Shown: positions 6,906 through 14,950, counted from the first letter of the stretch. The stretch is DNA of 36,698 bases from Bacillota bacterium (GCA_023390655.1 JAEWCL010000016.1:1-36698); one strand, 5' to 3'. Numbers and translations: made by a program. Notes: generated by a model not told the origin, from the sequence alone.

Positions 6906-8810
6906 TCAGTTTTTCTTCGATGCGATTTCACCGTTGAGCCGGGCCAAGAACGCCTCGAACGTCATGGCGCCAAGGTCACCCTCGCTGCGGGAACGGACGG
7001 CTACCAGCCCCTGCTCGGCTTCCTTATCGCCGATGACGAGCATGTAGGGCACCTTCTGCATCTGTGCCTCGCGGATTTTGAAGCCGATTTTCTCGTTGCG
7101 AAGATCCGCGTCCGCGCGGATGCCCTGCCCGCGCAACAGGTCGCGGAGTTCCCCCGCGCGCGCACCCACGCGGTCGGTAATGGTGAGCACCTTGACCTGC
7201 ACGGGAGCAAGCCAAGTGGGGAACGCGCCTGCGCAATGCTCCGTCAGGATGGCGATAAAGCGCTCGATGGAACCATACATGGCGGTATGGATCATGACGG
7301 GGCGGTGCTTCTCGTTGTCCGCGCCCACATAGCTTAAATCAAACCGCTCGGGCATCTGGAAATCGAGCTGTATGGTGCCGCACTGCCAAGTCCGGCCGAT
7401 GGCGTCCTCCAGATGGAAGTCGATCTTGGGGCCGTAAAACGCGCCGTCGCCCTCGTTGATTTTGTAGGGCAGGCCGCTTTCATCCAAGGCCGCGCGCAGG
7501 CCTTCAACGGCGGTGTTCCACTGCTCGTCGGTGCCCATGCTGTTCTCCGGACGGGTGGAAAGCTCCACACTGTACTTGAAGCCGAATGTATCGTAGAAGA
7601 ACTGGAACTTTTCAATCACGCCCAAAAGCTCGGGCTTGATGTGCTCCGGCGTCATGAAAATGTGCGCGTCGTCTTGCGTGAAGCACCGTACGCGCATGAG
7701 ACCATGGAGCGCTCCGGAAAGCTCATGCCGGTGGACAAGGCCCAATTCCGCGAGACGCTCGGGCAGATCGCGGTAGGAATAGATTTTGCGCTTGTAGGTC
7801 AAAATCGCGCCCGGGCAATTCATGGGCTTCACCGCGTAATCCGCGTGGTCGATCTTGGTGAAGTACATGTTGTTCTGGTAATGGTCCCAATGCCCGGAGC
7901 GGAGCCACAGGTCGCGGTTGAGGATGATCGGCGTACGGATTTCCTTGTAGCCGCGCTTTTGGTGTTCCGTGCGCCAGAAGTCTTCCAACCCGTTCCTTAT
8001 GACCATGCCGTTGGGATAAAAGAACGGGAAGCCCGGACCTTCGTCATGGATGTCAAACAAATCAAGCTCGCGGCCCAGCTTGCGGTGGTCGCGCTTTTTC
8101 GCTTCCTCCATACGGAACAGGTATTCGTCAAGGTCCGCCTTCTTTTCAAAGGCTGTACCATAGATGCGCTGGAGCATCTTGTTCTTTTCGCTGCCGCGCC
8201 AGTAGGCGCCCGCCAGGCTTATCAGCTTGAAGTGTTTCACCTTGCCGGTGCTCTGCATATGCGGGCCTGCGCAAAGGTCCACAAAGTCGCCCTGTTTGTA
8301 AAAGCTGATGACGCTGTCTTCGGGAAGATCGTTAATCAGCTCTACCTTATAGGGCTCGCCTTTTTCCTGCATGTAGGAGATGGCATCCGCGCGCGGCAGC
8401 TCGAAGCGCTCCACCTTGAGGTCTTCCTTGGAGATGCGCTCCATCTCCATCTCGATTTTTAAAAGATCGTCCGCGGAGAAGGGCTCTGGCTTATCAAAGT
8501 CATAATAAAAGCCGTTGTCGATCGCAGGGCCAATAGCGAGCGTCACGTCCGGAAACAGGCGTTTGACCGCCTGCGCCAGGATGTGCGAAGCGGTATGGCG
8601 ATAGCCCCAGCGCCCGCCTTCTTCGTTCCAGCTTAAAAACTTGATGGCATGATCGCCCTCAATGGGCTGGAAGGCGTCGGATAGCTTGCCGTCCAGCTCG
8701 CATACCAGAGTCGCTTTTGCAAGACGGGGGCTGATGTCCGATGCGATCTGCAGCGCTGTTGTACCGTTTGCATATTCGCGTATGCTTCCGTCCGGGAACG
8801 TGATCTTCAT
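6906..8810 (-). CDS. thrS: Threonyl-tRNA synthetase
   Basis: A 634-residue class II aminoacyl-tRNA synthetase that charges tRNA-Thr in the cytoplasm. In order: TGS domain (1-60, ITFPDGSIREY), second additional (editing) domain with H-T-A-S-H-I-L-A-Q-A (about 75-85) and the later C-A-G-P-H motif, class II catalytic core (about 240-530) with motif 2 R-H-E-x-S-G-A-L-H-G-L and zinc-site Cys in M-N-C-P-G, and a C-terminal anticodon-binding domain (VKVLTITDR ... GIRADAD). The length is normal for the family. AGGAGG abuts an ATG at 8816, leaving no spacing, so the ATG at 8810 (6-base spacing) is the better start. It is controlled by the T-box leader immediately upstream and ends at a strong terminator. 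Confidence 0.99.
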   Translation of the reverse strand: MKITFPDGSIREYANGTTALQIASDISPRLAKATLVCELDGKLSDAFQPIEGDHAIKFLSWNEEGGRWGYRHTASHILAQAVKRLFPDVTLAIGPAIDNGFYYDFDKPEPFSADDLLKIEMEMERISKEDLKVERFELPRADAISYMQEKGEPYKVELINDLPEDSVISFYKQGDFVDLCAGPHMQSTGKVKHFKLISLAGAYWRGSEKNKMLQRIYGTAFEKKADLDEYLFRMEEAKKRDHRKLGRELDLFDIHDEGPGFPFFYPNGMVIRNGLEDFWRTEHQKRGYKEIRTPIILNRDLWLRSGHWDHYQNNMYFTKIDHADYAVKPMNCPGAILTYKRKIYSYRDLPERLAELGLVHRHELSGALHGLMRVRCFTQDDAHIFMTPEHIKPELLGVIEKFQFFYDTFGFKYSVELSTRPENSMGTDEQWNTAVEGLRAALDESGLPYKINEGDGAFYGPKIDFHLEDAIGRTWQCGTIQLDFQMPERFDLSYVGADNEKHRPVMIHTAMYGSIERFIAILTEHCAGAFPTWLAPVQVKVLTITDRVGARAGELRDLLRGQGIRADADLRNEKIGFKIREAQMQKVPYMLVIGDKEAEQGLVAVRSRSEGDLGAMTFEAFLARLNGEIASKKN

Positions 8811-8846
8811 ATGCATCCTCCTAACAATTTTTTGGCCGTGTTCAAT

Positions 8847-8879
8847 AAAAAAAGTCCCCTGACAATTCTGCCAAGGGAC
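8847..8879 (-). terminator. T-box regulated terminator of thrS
   Basis: On the minus strand GTCCCTTGGCAG ... GTCAGGGGAC is followed by seven Ts. It lies 12 bases downstream of the T-box sequence and would be replaced by the antiterminator when uncharged tRNA-Thr binds. Confidence 0.92.
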
Positions 8880-9087
8880 GGGATGATCAATTCCCGCGGT
8901 TCCACCCTAGTTATATAGAGCGGAATTCTAAAAACTGCTCTATATCACTCGTTTTGCGGATATCGGCGCAACCCGTTATGATCGTCTGGGTGGTCTTCCC
9001 GTCCTAAAGGGCAGGCGCGCTTGCAGCCGGGGCGCATCCTCTCTGACATGCCGTTATTAGGCGGTACTCTTCCAAAGTCATCTCATA
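8847..9087 (-). promoter_or_regulatory. T-box leader (threonine specific) of thrS
   Basis: The conserved T-box AGGGTGGAACCGCGGG lies at 8893-8908 on the minus strand. Upstream are the conserved Stem I features (AGAGAGG and GGCTGCAAGC, about 9018-9044), a candidate specifier loop GGGAAG-ACC-ACCC with the Thr codon ACC at 8992-8994, and a Stem III hairpin ATATAGAGC/GCTCTATAT. The specifier pairs with the GGU anticodon, and UGGA in the T-box pairs with the UCCA 3' end of the tRNA-Thr at 4080-4155. Binding of uncharged tRNA-Thr allows read-through into thrS. Confidence 0.95.
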
Positions 9088-9093
9088 TTGCGT

Positions 9094-9122
9094 ATTATAT
9101 ACCCGGCCTGCTGCGCCGTCAA
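9094..9122 (-). promoter_or_regulatory. Sigma-A promoter of thrS
   Basis: TTGACG and TATAAT are separated by exactly 17 bases on the minus strand, directly upstream of the T-box leader. Start of transcription is expected near 9087. Confidence 0.88.
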
Positions 9123-9161
9123 ACAACAGGCCAAAGTTTCCAGGAAACGGATGTTTTAGCG

Positions 9162-9494
9162 TCAGGCGTGGGCAAACGCCGCGGCAAGCTTTTGGTAAAG
9201 CGCCGGATTTTCCACTGAGAGCTTCTGCGCAAACTCCGGTTTATGGAGGAATTTGTTGATCAGGAGCTTCTGCGCCAGCTTATCGGTGAGAAGATTCGTC
9301 AGCGCAATGATGCCGGCACCCCCGCCGCCAAGAAGGAGCAATGCCGAAATCCCCGTTACAAGCCCCCCGTCATTGATTGCGCCAATGAGTAACGCAATGC
9401 CCGCAACGATTGCAAGATACCCAATAATGCGTCCAAATACGTTGAGTATTGTGGCAAGGGGGGCATACCGGTATGTCCGAATGCGAACTGGCAT
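9162..9494 (-). CDS. Small membrane protein of unknown function
   Basis: A 110-residue protein with two predicted membrane segments (about 16-36 and 42-64, the latter very Gly/Leu-rich) and a C-terminal amphipathic tail (KLLINKFLHKPEFAQKL ... LYQKLAAAF). No family is recognised. The start at 9494 follows AAAGGGAG with 9-base spacing; the upstream in-frame ATG at 9545 lies in front of the promoter and is rejected. It has its own promoter and lies between the ytxC-like gene and thrS; there is no sign of co-transcription with either. Confidence 0.65.
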   Translation of the reverse strand: MPVRIRTYRYAPLATILNVFGRIIGYLAIVAGIALLIGAINDGGLVTGISALLLLGGGGAGIIALTNLLTDKLAQKLLINKFLHKPEFAQKLSVENPALYQKLAAAFAHA

Positions 9495-9523
9495 ATTTTT
9501 CAACTCCCTTTGGTAATACTCAC

Positions 9524-9552
9524 AGTATAGGGAATGCGAAAGCAAAAGACAA
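9524..9552 (-). promoter_or_regulatory. Sigma-A-like promoter of the small membrane protein
   Basis: TTGTCT and TATACT are separated by 17 bases on the minus strand, ending about 30 bases before the chosen ATG. Confidence 0.65.
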
Positions 9553-9553
9553 C

Positions 9554-9628
9554 AAAAAAATGGGGCCGTCTGTCGCGCTTTTTAAATAGATTATTTCATA
9601 ATGCGCGCGATTCGTGAGAACAGCCCCA
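9554..9628 (-). terminator. Probable terminator of the ytxC-like gene
   Basis: A long imperfect hairpin whose base is TGGGGC (9561-9566) / GCCCCA (9623-9628), with GCGCG inner pairing, followed on the minus strand by a run of seven Ts. It starts 15 bases past the stop codon at 9643. Confidence 0.65.
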
Positions 9629-9642
9629 ATCTGATGGAATGG

Positions 9643-10377
9643 TTACCGTACAAACCGTACCCGTCCCGCAAACACGCGGGCGAGCATCTCTGTGAGTTCC
9701 GAGTCCTGTTCGCTCGAAAGATCGTATACGGTCAGGCGTTCGGGCGCAAGGTCAACCAGCATGCTGATCAGCCGGTCCGGATCGGACCCTGCATCGCAAT
9801 CGATGCGGGCGTCGCTTTCATCCGTGAGCGTACAGGAGCCGTCCGGATGCAGCAGCAGCGATACCTCGCGCACGCGGGTGGGCTTTACCTGCACAAACGC
9901 GCGCAGCACGCCCATAAGCTCCAAATATTCTTTTTCCAGCAGCAATTCCTCGGATGCGCTTTGCACGCATAGCCGCCAGGAATTTAACGTATCCGGCATC
10001 CGGAAGCGCATATAACCCGAAAGATGCAGGCTTTCTTCCTCTTCCAGGTACGTTTTGAGCGCGCGGCGCACAGCGCCCGGGCGTTCCACCTTGCGCGCGC
10101 AACGGATGGCGTCCGAAAGCACCGCCTGCTTTTCCACCAATGTCAGCGGAAGGCGATTGGTCAGCTTTGCAAGCTCGCATTGACACAGGTCGCGGCACAA
10201 GAGCAACGCAAGGGCGACAGAAAGCGCGTCAAGGCCTCCCGGATCATTGAGCTCGGCGATTACGCTCTCCCCATTGGGGATGAGCGTGAATGGATGGGCA
10301 GTCTGATGCAGCCTGCGCTCGAGCAGACGCTTGACATCAATATCATATTCTCCTATTTCAATCCTGCGTGTGAGCAC
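9643..10377 (-). CDS. ytxC: YtxC-like putative sporulation protein
   Basis: About 244 residues, soluble. The central part (E-S-L-H-L-S-G-Y-M-R-F-R-M-P-D, then L-L-E-K-E-Y-L-E-L-M-G-V-L-R-x-F-V) follows the pattern of the YtxC family: 'G-(F/Y)-x-x-F-R-(L/M)' followed by 'E-K-E-Y' and 'LLRYFV'. In Bacillus subtilis ytxC lies next to thrS; here it lies one gene upstream of thrS, which supports the call. The biochemical role is unknown; the family is named from sporulation links. A GTG at 10377 preceded by AAGGAGAG at 9-base spacing is preferred to the ATG at 10407, which lies before that binding site. A structured leader (10411-10518) precedes it. Confidence 0.7.
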   Translation of the reverse strand: MLTRRIEIGEYDIDVKRLLERRLHQTAHPFTLIPNGESVIAELNDPGGLDALSVALALLLCRDLCQCELAKLTNRLPLTLVEKQAVLSDAIRCARKVERPGAVRRALKTYLEEEESLHLSGYMRFRMPDTLNSWRLCVQSASEELLLEKEYLELMGVLRAFVQVKPTRVREVSLLLHPDGSCTLTDESDARIDCDAGSDPDRLISMLVDLAPERLTVYDLSSEQDSELTEMLARVFAGRVRFVR

Positions 10378-10410
10378 ATGTTCACTCTCCTTGGCAAGAC
10401 GGCGCAAAAT

Positions 10411-10518
10411 AAAAAAGCACCGGCATACCCCATACTATGCGGGAAACCGAAAAAAAGGTTCAGCGCTTAAGTTTGCTTCGGAGCAAATGGAAGCGCTGTG
10501 GTCCGGTCTATAGTATGG
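10411..10518 (-). ncRNA. Candidate structured leader RNA (riboswitch-like) upstream of ytxC
   Basis: On the minus strand a 9-bp closing stem CCATACTAT (10510-10518) / ATAGTATGG (10430-10438) encloses two hairpins. One is CAGCGCTT/AAGCGCTG with a symmetrical 3x3 internal loop, an inner TTTGCT/AGCAAA stem and a 4-base loop; the other is AACC/GGTT around a pyrimidine loop. The 3' strand of the closing stem overlaps a small hairpin GCATA ... TATGC (10423-10440) that precedes a run of six Ts (10411-10416). The closing stem and terminator hairpin exclude each other, as in a transcription-attenuation switch. I do not match it to a known riboswitch class. Strand and function are inferred. Confidence 0.45.
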
Positions 10519-10632
10519 CTTGGAGGATTTTCGCTTATTGAAGAACAGGGACAGCAAATGTTGGCATGGCGATTTTTAGCAGATGCGCTTTTTTTGATGA
10601 TATGTGGCGACAGCGGCGCCCGCCGTGCAAGC

Positions 10633-10663
10633 TGAAAGAAAAGACGCGGCTTTTAAAGCCGCG
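10633..10663 (-). terminator. Terminator of tag
   Basis: CGCGGCTTT / AAAGCCGCG (10645-10663) followed by TCTTTTCTTTC on the minus strand, 31 bases beyond the tag stop. Confidence 0.85.
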
Positions 10664-10693
10664 CCCTGCTAAAATCAGTGAAAGTTGAAACGC

Positions 10694-11263
10694 TTATCCC
10701 AGCGCCGCGCACGCTTCTTTGCGGAAGCAGCCGTCTGTATGGTCGTTTACAATGCCTGTCGCCTGCAAATGCGCATAGACGATGGTGGAGCCGAAAAAAC
10801 GCATGCCGCGTTTCTTCAAATCCTTGCTGACCGCATCGGAAAGCGGCGTGGTGGCGGGCACATCACTGATGGAGGCATAGTCGGTGACAACGGGATGACC
10901 GCCCACAAAGCCCCAGATATAATTGTCAAAGCTGCCGAACTCCCGCTGGATCGCTAAAAAAACCTGTGCGTTTGTGATGGAGGCTTCAATCTTTTTGCGG
11001 TTTCTTACAATCCCTGCGTCCTCCAAGAGGACGTTGACTTTCGCTTCGTCATATTTTGCGACTTTTTCCGGGTCAAACCCGTCGTACGCCTTGCGGTAGT
11101 TTTCCCGCTTTTTGAGGATGGTGTACCAGCTTAAGCCCGCCTGCGCGGATTCGAGCACAAGAAACTCAAAATGCCTGTTGTCATCATGTACGGGCACGCC
11201 CCATTCCTCATCGTGGTACCGCATGTACAGCTCGTCCGTTCCACACCAATCACAGCGCTGCAT
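10694..11263 (-). CDS. tag: DNA-3-methyladenine glycosylase I
   Basis: A 189-residue base-excision repair enzyme that removes 3-methyladenine from alkylated DNA. The family signatures are all present: R-C-x-W-C at the N terminus (zinc Cys), Y-H-D-E-E-W-G-V-P, F-E-F-L-V-L-E-x-A-Q-A-G-L-S-W (helix-hairpin-helix region with the base-pocket Glu), I-V-R-N-R-x-K-I, and C-terminal G-x-x-N-D-H-x-x-x-C-F (zinc His and Cys). Full length. The start at 11263 follows AAAGGGGAG with 6-base spacing; the in-frame ATG at 11317 lies in the terminator of the upstream gene and is rejected. Confidence 0.97.
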   Translation of the reverse strand: MQRCDWCGTDELYMRYHDEEWGVPVHDDNRHFEFLVLESAQAGLSWYTILKKRENYRKAYDGFDPEKVAKYDEAKVNVLLEDAGIVRNRKKIEASITNAQVFLAIQREFGSFDNYIWGFVGGHPVVTDYASISDVPATTPLSDAVSKDLKKRGMRFFGSTIVYAHLQATGIVNDHTDGCFRKEACAALG

Positions 11264-11297
11264 GGTATACTCCCCTTTCCACATCATCTGCCGATAG

Positions 11298-11332
11298 AAA
11301 AAAAGCCGCGCCCGCACAGGGGCAGACGCGGC
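11298..11332 (-). terminator. Terminator of the popT-thioesterase-cyclophilin operon
   Basis: GCCGCG ... CGCGGC stem with a GC-rich interior followed by seven Ts on the minus strand, directly after the cyclophilin stop at 11342. Confidence 0.9.
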
Positions 11333-11341
11333 AGGATATCC

Positions 11342-11845
11342 TTAGACCTTTTCGGGTTCCGTGATTTCGCCTTCATCCACGATTTCAACGGATTTGATGC
11401 GCATTTCGGTCTTGGGGCGGTCGCGCATGTCCGTGGGCGCGGAAGCGATCTCATCAACAACCTCGATGCCGCCCGTCACCTTGCCGAAGGCCGCATACTG
11501 TCCGTCCAGATGCGGGGAATCCTTGTGCATGATGAAGAACTGGGAGCCCGCGGAGTTGGGGCTCGCCGCACGCGCCATAGAAATGACGCCGCGGGAATGG
11601 CGAAGCGGGTTTTTATGGCCGTTCGAGGCAAACTCGCCTTTGATGCCGTAGCCCGGGCCGCCCATGCCGTTGCCATCGGGACACCCCCCCTGGATCATAA
11701 AGCCGGGGATCACGCGGTGGAATATGAGCCCATTATAAAAGCCCTGATTTGCAAGGTGCAAAAAATTCTTTACCGTGTTGGGTGCGGCTGCCCGGTCGAG
11801 TTCCAGCTCGATCCGGCCGCCATTTTCCATTGTGATAATAACCAT
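11342..11845 (-). CDS. Cyclophilin-type peptidyl-prolyl cis-trans isomerase
   Basis: A 167-residue cytoplasmic cyclophilin without a signal peptide. The family core is seen: F-H-R-V-I-P-G-F-M-I-Q-G-G (catalytic Arg), S-M-A-R-A-x-x-P-N-S-A-G-S-Q-F-F-I and H-L-D-G-Q-Y-A-A-F-G-K-V. It catalyses X-Pro isomerisation in folding. The start follows AAGGAGAAC. It is the last gene of the operon, 24 bases after the thioesterase stop. Confidence 0.97.
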   Translation of the reverse strand: MVIITMENGGRIELELDRAAAPNTVKNFLHLANQGFYNGLIFHRVIPGFMIQGGCPDGNGMGGPGYGIKGEFASNGHKNPLRHSRGVISMARAASPNSAGSQFFIMHKDSPHLDGQYAAFGKVTGGIEVVDEIASAPTDMRDRPKTEMRIKSVEIVDEGEITEPEKV

Positions 11846-11869
11846 AAAATGTTCTCCTTCTTCCTTATC

Positions 11870-12616
11870 TTAAATGACGGGGAGCCATTCTCCCTGTGCT
11901 TCAAAAACAGCGTGTTTGTCCATACAGTCAACGCCATACACCTCAAATGCATCGCCATTGCGGTACAGGTGCAGTTCCACCTGCTCGCCAGGGACCGCTT
12001 CGGACAGATATCCGATGGAAAACGCATGCAGGCGGAACTGCCTGTGGTGCTCCATCGGGAACAGGTCCATGACCCAGCCGACATAGCTCGCGTTGTTCAT
12101 ATGCCCGTTGACGTCGATCTCGCCATACAGCGGCGCGCGGCAAATGGTAGTGGGCGCGCCTTCTTTTTTTAAACGTAGCTTGCCCGGCTCTGGCAGTTCG
12201 GATGTAAGGGACGCAACCGGCGGAAAAGAAAGCGGGGACTTTGGCGGGGGCACAATGCGCCGCGCGGCAAGATCCACCAGCGTCCATGCTGTGGAAGCGG
12301 AGGCAATGAGGGTATCGTCCCCGCCATATATATGAAAATAACGCGGAAATGTGATTTTGCCGGGCTCCCCATACCAGGTGGAAATGCGGATGGTATCCAG
12401 ATGCTTTGGCGCACTGTGTATGACGGTCTGCGCCCGCGCGATCATCCATACATAGCCATGTTCTTTGACAAGCGTTTCCCGGGAAAAGCCAAGTTCCATA
12501 GAGTGCGTGCCGGCGGCCTCCTGCAGGAGACGGAACATCGCGTCCATCCGCCAGCGCCCAAAGGCATCCACATCGTTTGTCAGCAGCTTATGGGAAAGTG
12601 TGAGCGTCTCGTTCAT
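11870..12616 (-). CDS. Acyl-ACP thioesterase (FatA/FatB family)
   Basis: A 248-residue double hot-dog thioesterase that releases fatty acids from acyl carrier protein. The N-terminal hot dog has W-R-M-D-A-M-F-R-L-L-Q-E-A-A-G (18-36) and W-M-I-A-R-A-Q; the C-terminal one has D-V-N-G-H-M-N-N-A-S-Y-V-G-W, which carries the catalytic Asn/His pair. Bacterial length is normal. Its ATG overlaps the stop of the upstream popT-like gene by four bases (ATGA), so the two are coupled. Placement with a lipid-carrier transporter suggests an envelope-lipid theme, which is inference. Confidence 0.93.
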   Translation of the reverse strand: MNETLTLSHKLLTNDVDAFGRWRMDAMFRLLQEAAGTHSMELGFSRETLVKEHGYVWMIARAQTVIHSAPKHLDTIRISTWYGEPGKITFPRYFHIYGGDDTLIASASTAWTLVDLAARRIVPPPKSPLSFPPVASLTSELPEPGKLRLKKEGAPTTICRAPLYGEIDVNGHMNNASYVGWVMDLFPMEHHRQFRLHAFSIGYLSEAVPGEQVELHLYRNGDAFEVYGVDCMDKHAVFEAQGEWLPVI

Positions 12617-13470
12617 TCCTCACGCCCTCCAAGAAGCATTGCAAGCAGGAACCCTGCGCCGATAAAGAGCAGGCCTGAAAGCAACCCGCCTAGAGATGCC
12701 GTACGGAGTTGCTGCTGGTAAAACACCGTAAAGGGGGAGGCCAGCACAAGGCCGATGATGCCGTAGTAGGTAGAGAGCGGGTAGCGTTTGAGCAGTACGC
12801 GCACAAGGCGCGCCATGCATATAATGCCCAGCACAACGCCCAAACTAAATGGGAGCAGCACAATGGCTTTTTCCAGAAGCACCGCAAAATCCAGCCGGAA
12901 GAGCGCGCCGGTGAACCCGTTGACGTACTGCAGCATGGGTTCAAAATACCCGAGCAGTATCAGCAGCATGGAGCCGCTCAAACCGGGCACCGTCATGGTG
13001 GCGGCGGAGACAAAGCCAAGCCCAAGCGCAAGCAGGGCATAAGGCAGCGTGGGGCTTAATGTAAAGGCTGCGCCCGTGCTTTGGCTTTTGATGGTCATTG
13101 TAATGATAATGGCGGCGGTGCCCAGCATCAGCAACACATGCGTTGCGCGAAAAGGTTTCCCTTTGACTTTTTTCAAAAGCATCGGCAGCGCGCCAAGAAT
13201 CATACCGACAAAGGCGCAGGAAGTCTGCAGGGGAAAGCTTGCAAACATCAGCTCAATTAAATAGGAAAAAATGCCTACGCCGATGAGCACGCCGATGCCG
13301 TAGGGGAGCAGAATGCGCCCATGCGCCTTAGCACCCTTTCCGCCGGAAAAGAAATCGATAATCTGGTTGTAGATGCCCATGGACATTGCCATGGAGCCGC
13401 CGCTCACGCCTGGAATAACCACCGCTATACCAATGAGCGCACCTTTGAGCAGCTTGAGCAGAAACCGCAT
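12613..13470 (-). CDS. popT: DUF368 membrane protein, polyprenyl-phosphate transporter family
   Basis: A 285-residue polytopic membrane protein of the DUF368 family, with about 8-9 membrane segments. The paired inverted-repeat motifs are clear: P-G-V-S-G-G-S-M-A-M (20-29) and V-P-G-L-S-G-S-M-L-L (about 161-170). DUF368 members have been shown to recycle undecaprenyl phosphate across the membrane for peptidoglycan and teichoic acid synthesis. The start follows AAAGGAG at 8-base spacing. It heads the operon with the thioesterase and cyclophilin. Confidence 0.9.
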   Translation of the reverse strand: MRFLLKLLKGALIGIAVVIPGVSGGSMAMSMGIYNQIIDFFSGGKGAKAHGRILLPYGIGVLIGVGIFSYLIELMFASFPLQTSCAFVGMILGALPMLLKKVKGKPFRATHVLLMLGTAAIIITMTIKSQSTGAAFTLSPTLPYALLALGLGFVSAATMTVPGLSGSMLLILLGYFEPMLQYVNGFTGALFRLDFAVLLEKAIVLLPFSLGVVLGIICMARLVRVLLKRYPLSTYYGIIGLVLASPFTVFYQQQLRTASLGGLLSGLLFIGAGFLLAMLLGGREE

Positions 13471-13504
13471 GTACTGTGCTCCTTTGAGAATTGTTACCGT
13501 ATTG

Positions 13505-13534
13505 ATTGTACCCCCCGCTATCGTGCACTGTCAA
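13505..13534 (-). promoter_or_regulatory. Sigma-A promoter of the popT operon
   Basis: TTGACA and TACAAT separated by 18 bases on the minus strand, 35 bases before the popT ATG. Confidence 0.8.
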
Positions 13535-13612
13535 TGCATGTAAACCCGGCAGGCAGAAGAGGGGTGTCAAAATTGGTACATGATTTTCCATAAAATGAAC
13601 GCAATTGGTCGG

Positions 13613-13640
13613 TTGCCCGTTCAAAATTGTTGTGTATAAC
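13613..13640 (+). promoter_or_regulatory. Possible sigma-A promoter of the HtrA-like protease gene
   Basis: TTGCCC and TATAAC with a 16-base spacer, 38 bases before the ATG. The match is moderate, but the divergent gene needs a promoter here. Confidence 0.5.
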
Positions 13641-13678
13641 AATAGCATAAGGTTCCACAAGAAAAAAAGGAGGCTGGA

Positions 13679-14950
13679 ATGATGGATAATCAATATTGGT
13701 ATGAGGAACAAAAGCAGCAGCATTTCAGCGATGCAGATAGAAAGCAGCGCGGCAGAAGGGTGTCTGTTACCACGTTGGTTGTCTGCATGCTGATGACGGC
13801 GCTCTTGGGCGGCGCTGTTGGCGGCTATGCCGTGCAGGGCGGACAGAACCTCACGCAGCAATCCCTGGCAACTCCCGCGCCTGTTGCCACCGATGCGGAA
13901 GGACAGGTAGCATCTGCGGGAGAGGACAGCAAACCCGCCAACAGCTTTGCAACGCAGGTAGCATCCGGCGGAACCTACACCAAGGCGCAGATCGTACAGC
14001 TTGCAGCCCCCTCTATTGTAGGGATCGACGTGGAAGGCACGCAGCAGGGCTGGTACGGCAGGAACGAGACAACAATGGGCAGCGGCAGCGGCATCATCGT
14101 CTCGGCGGACGGCTATATCATTACCAACAACCATGTGATTTCAGGTGCGCAGAAGATCAAGGTGTATCTTGCGGACGATACGGAATATGATGCGACCCTC
14201 ATTGGTTCCGACCAGAAGACGGACCTTGCGGTCATCAAGATCGAGGCCTCCAACCTGACGCCTGTCGTCATGGGTGACTCGGACGCGCTGGTGGTGGGCG
14301 AGGATGTCGTAGCGATCGGCAACCCGCTTGGCGAGCTCAGGGGCACTGCGACCAGCGGCATGGTGAGCGCGCTCTCCCGCACTATTACGATTGAAAACCA
14401 GGAGATGACGCTGCTACAGACGGATGCTGCCATCAACCCCGGCAACTCCGGCGGCGGACTTTTTAACGCGCAGGGCCGGCTGATCGGCATCATCAATGCA
14501 AAAGTCGCTTCTTCTTCCACAGAAGGGCTGGGATTTGCGATCCCCGTCAATGACGCAAAGAATGTGATTTCCGATTTGATCGATCTTGGGTATGTCAGTG
14601 GGCGCGCTTACCTTGGGGTGTACACGCAGAACGTTGCCATTCAGCCGGATACCTCCAACGGACGCAGCGGCGCGGGCGACCTGTTCGGAATCTTTGAATT
14701 CGGCTCCGGGCAAAATGTGCAGACCCGCGTCCAGGTGGCCCAGATCGTAGCGGGCAGCGCTGCGGAAAAGGCCGGGATTGAGACGGGCGATCTGGTTCTC
14801 GCAGTCAACGATACCGAAATTTCCACCGGAACGGAGCTTGCCGCGGCAATCAGTGAATATAAAGCCGGAGATACGGCAACAATAAGGGTGCAGAGGGATA
14901 CAAAGGAAATTTCACTTACGGTAACCTTCGGCGAGTACGTTCCCGAGTAA
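13679..14950 (+). CDS. HtrA/DegP-type membrane-anchored serine protease with PDZ domain
   Basis: A 423-residue envelope quality-control protease. A short charged cytoplasmic N terminus precedes one membrane segment (about 28-50) and a low-complexity linker; the trypsin-like domain holds the triad His152 (T-N-N-H-V), Asp182 (K-T-D-L-A-V) and Ser257 (G-N-S-G-G-G). A PDZ domain occupies about residues 305-418 (Y-L-G-V ... A-E-K-A-G-I-E-T-G-D-L-V). All catalytic residues are intact. The ribosome binding site AAGGAGG precedes tandem ATGs. The protein would face outside and degrade misfolded exported proteins; in relatives it is often stress-induced, but no operator is seen here. Confidence 0.97.
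   Translation: MMDNQYWYEEQKQQHFSDADRKQRGRRVSVTTLVVCMLMTALLGGAVGGYAVQGGQNLTQQSLATPAPVATDAEGQVASAGEDSKPANSFATQVASGGTYTKAQIVQLAAPSIVGIDVEGTQQGWYGRNETTMGSGSGIIVSADGYIITNNHVISGAQKIKVYLADDTEYDATLIGSDQKTDLAVIKIEASNLTPVVMGDSDALVVGEDVVAIGNPLGELRGTATSGMVSALSRTITIENQEMTLLQTDAAINPGNSGGGLFNAQGRLIGIINAKVASSSTEGLGFAIPVNDAKNVISDLIDLGYVSGRAYLGVYTQNVAIQPDTSNGRSGAGDLFGIFEFGSGQNVQTRVQVAQIVAGSAAEKAGIETGDLVLAVNDTEISTGTELAAAISEYKAGDTATIRVQRDTKEISLTVTFGEYVPE

Noticed and set aside
7413..8462. Long plus-strand open frame of 349 codons
   Set aside because: It lies wholly antisense to thrS, has no family motifs and follows from GC-rich codon use in the real gene.
11171..12172. Long plus-strand open frame of 333 codons
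   Set aside because: It runs antisense through tag, the cyclophilin gene and the thioesterase gene and has no recognisable content.
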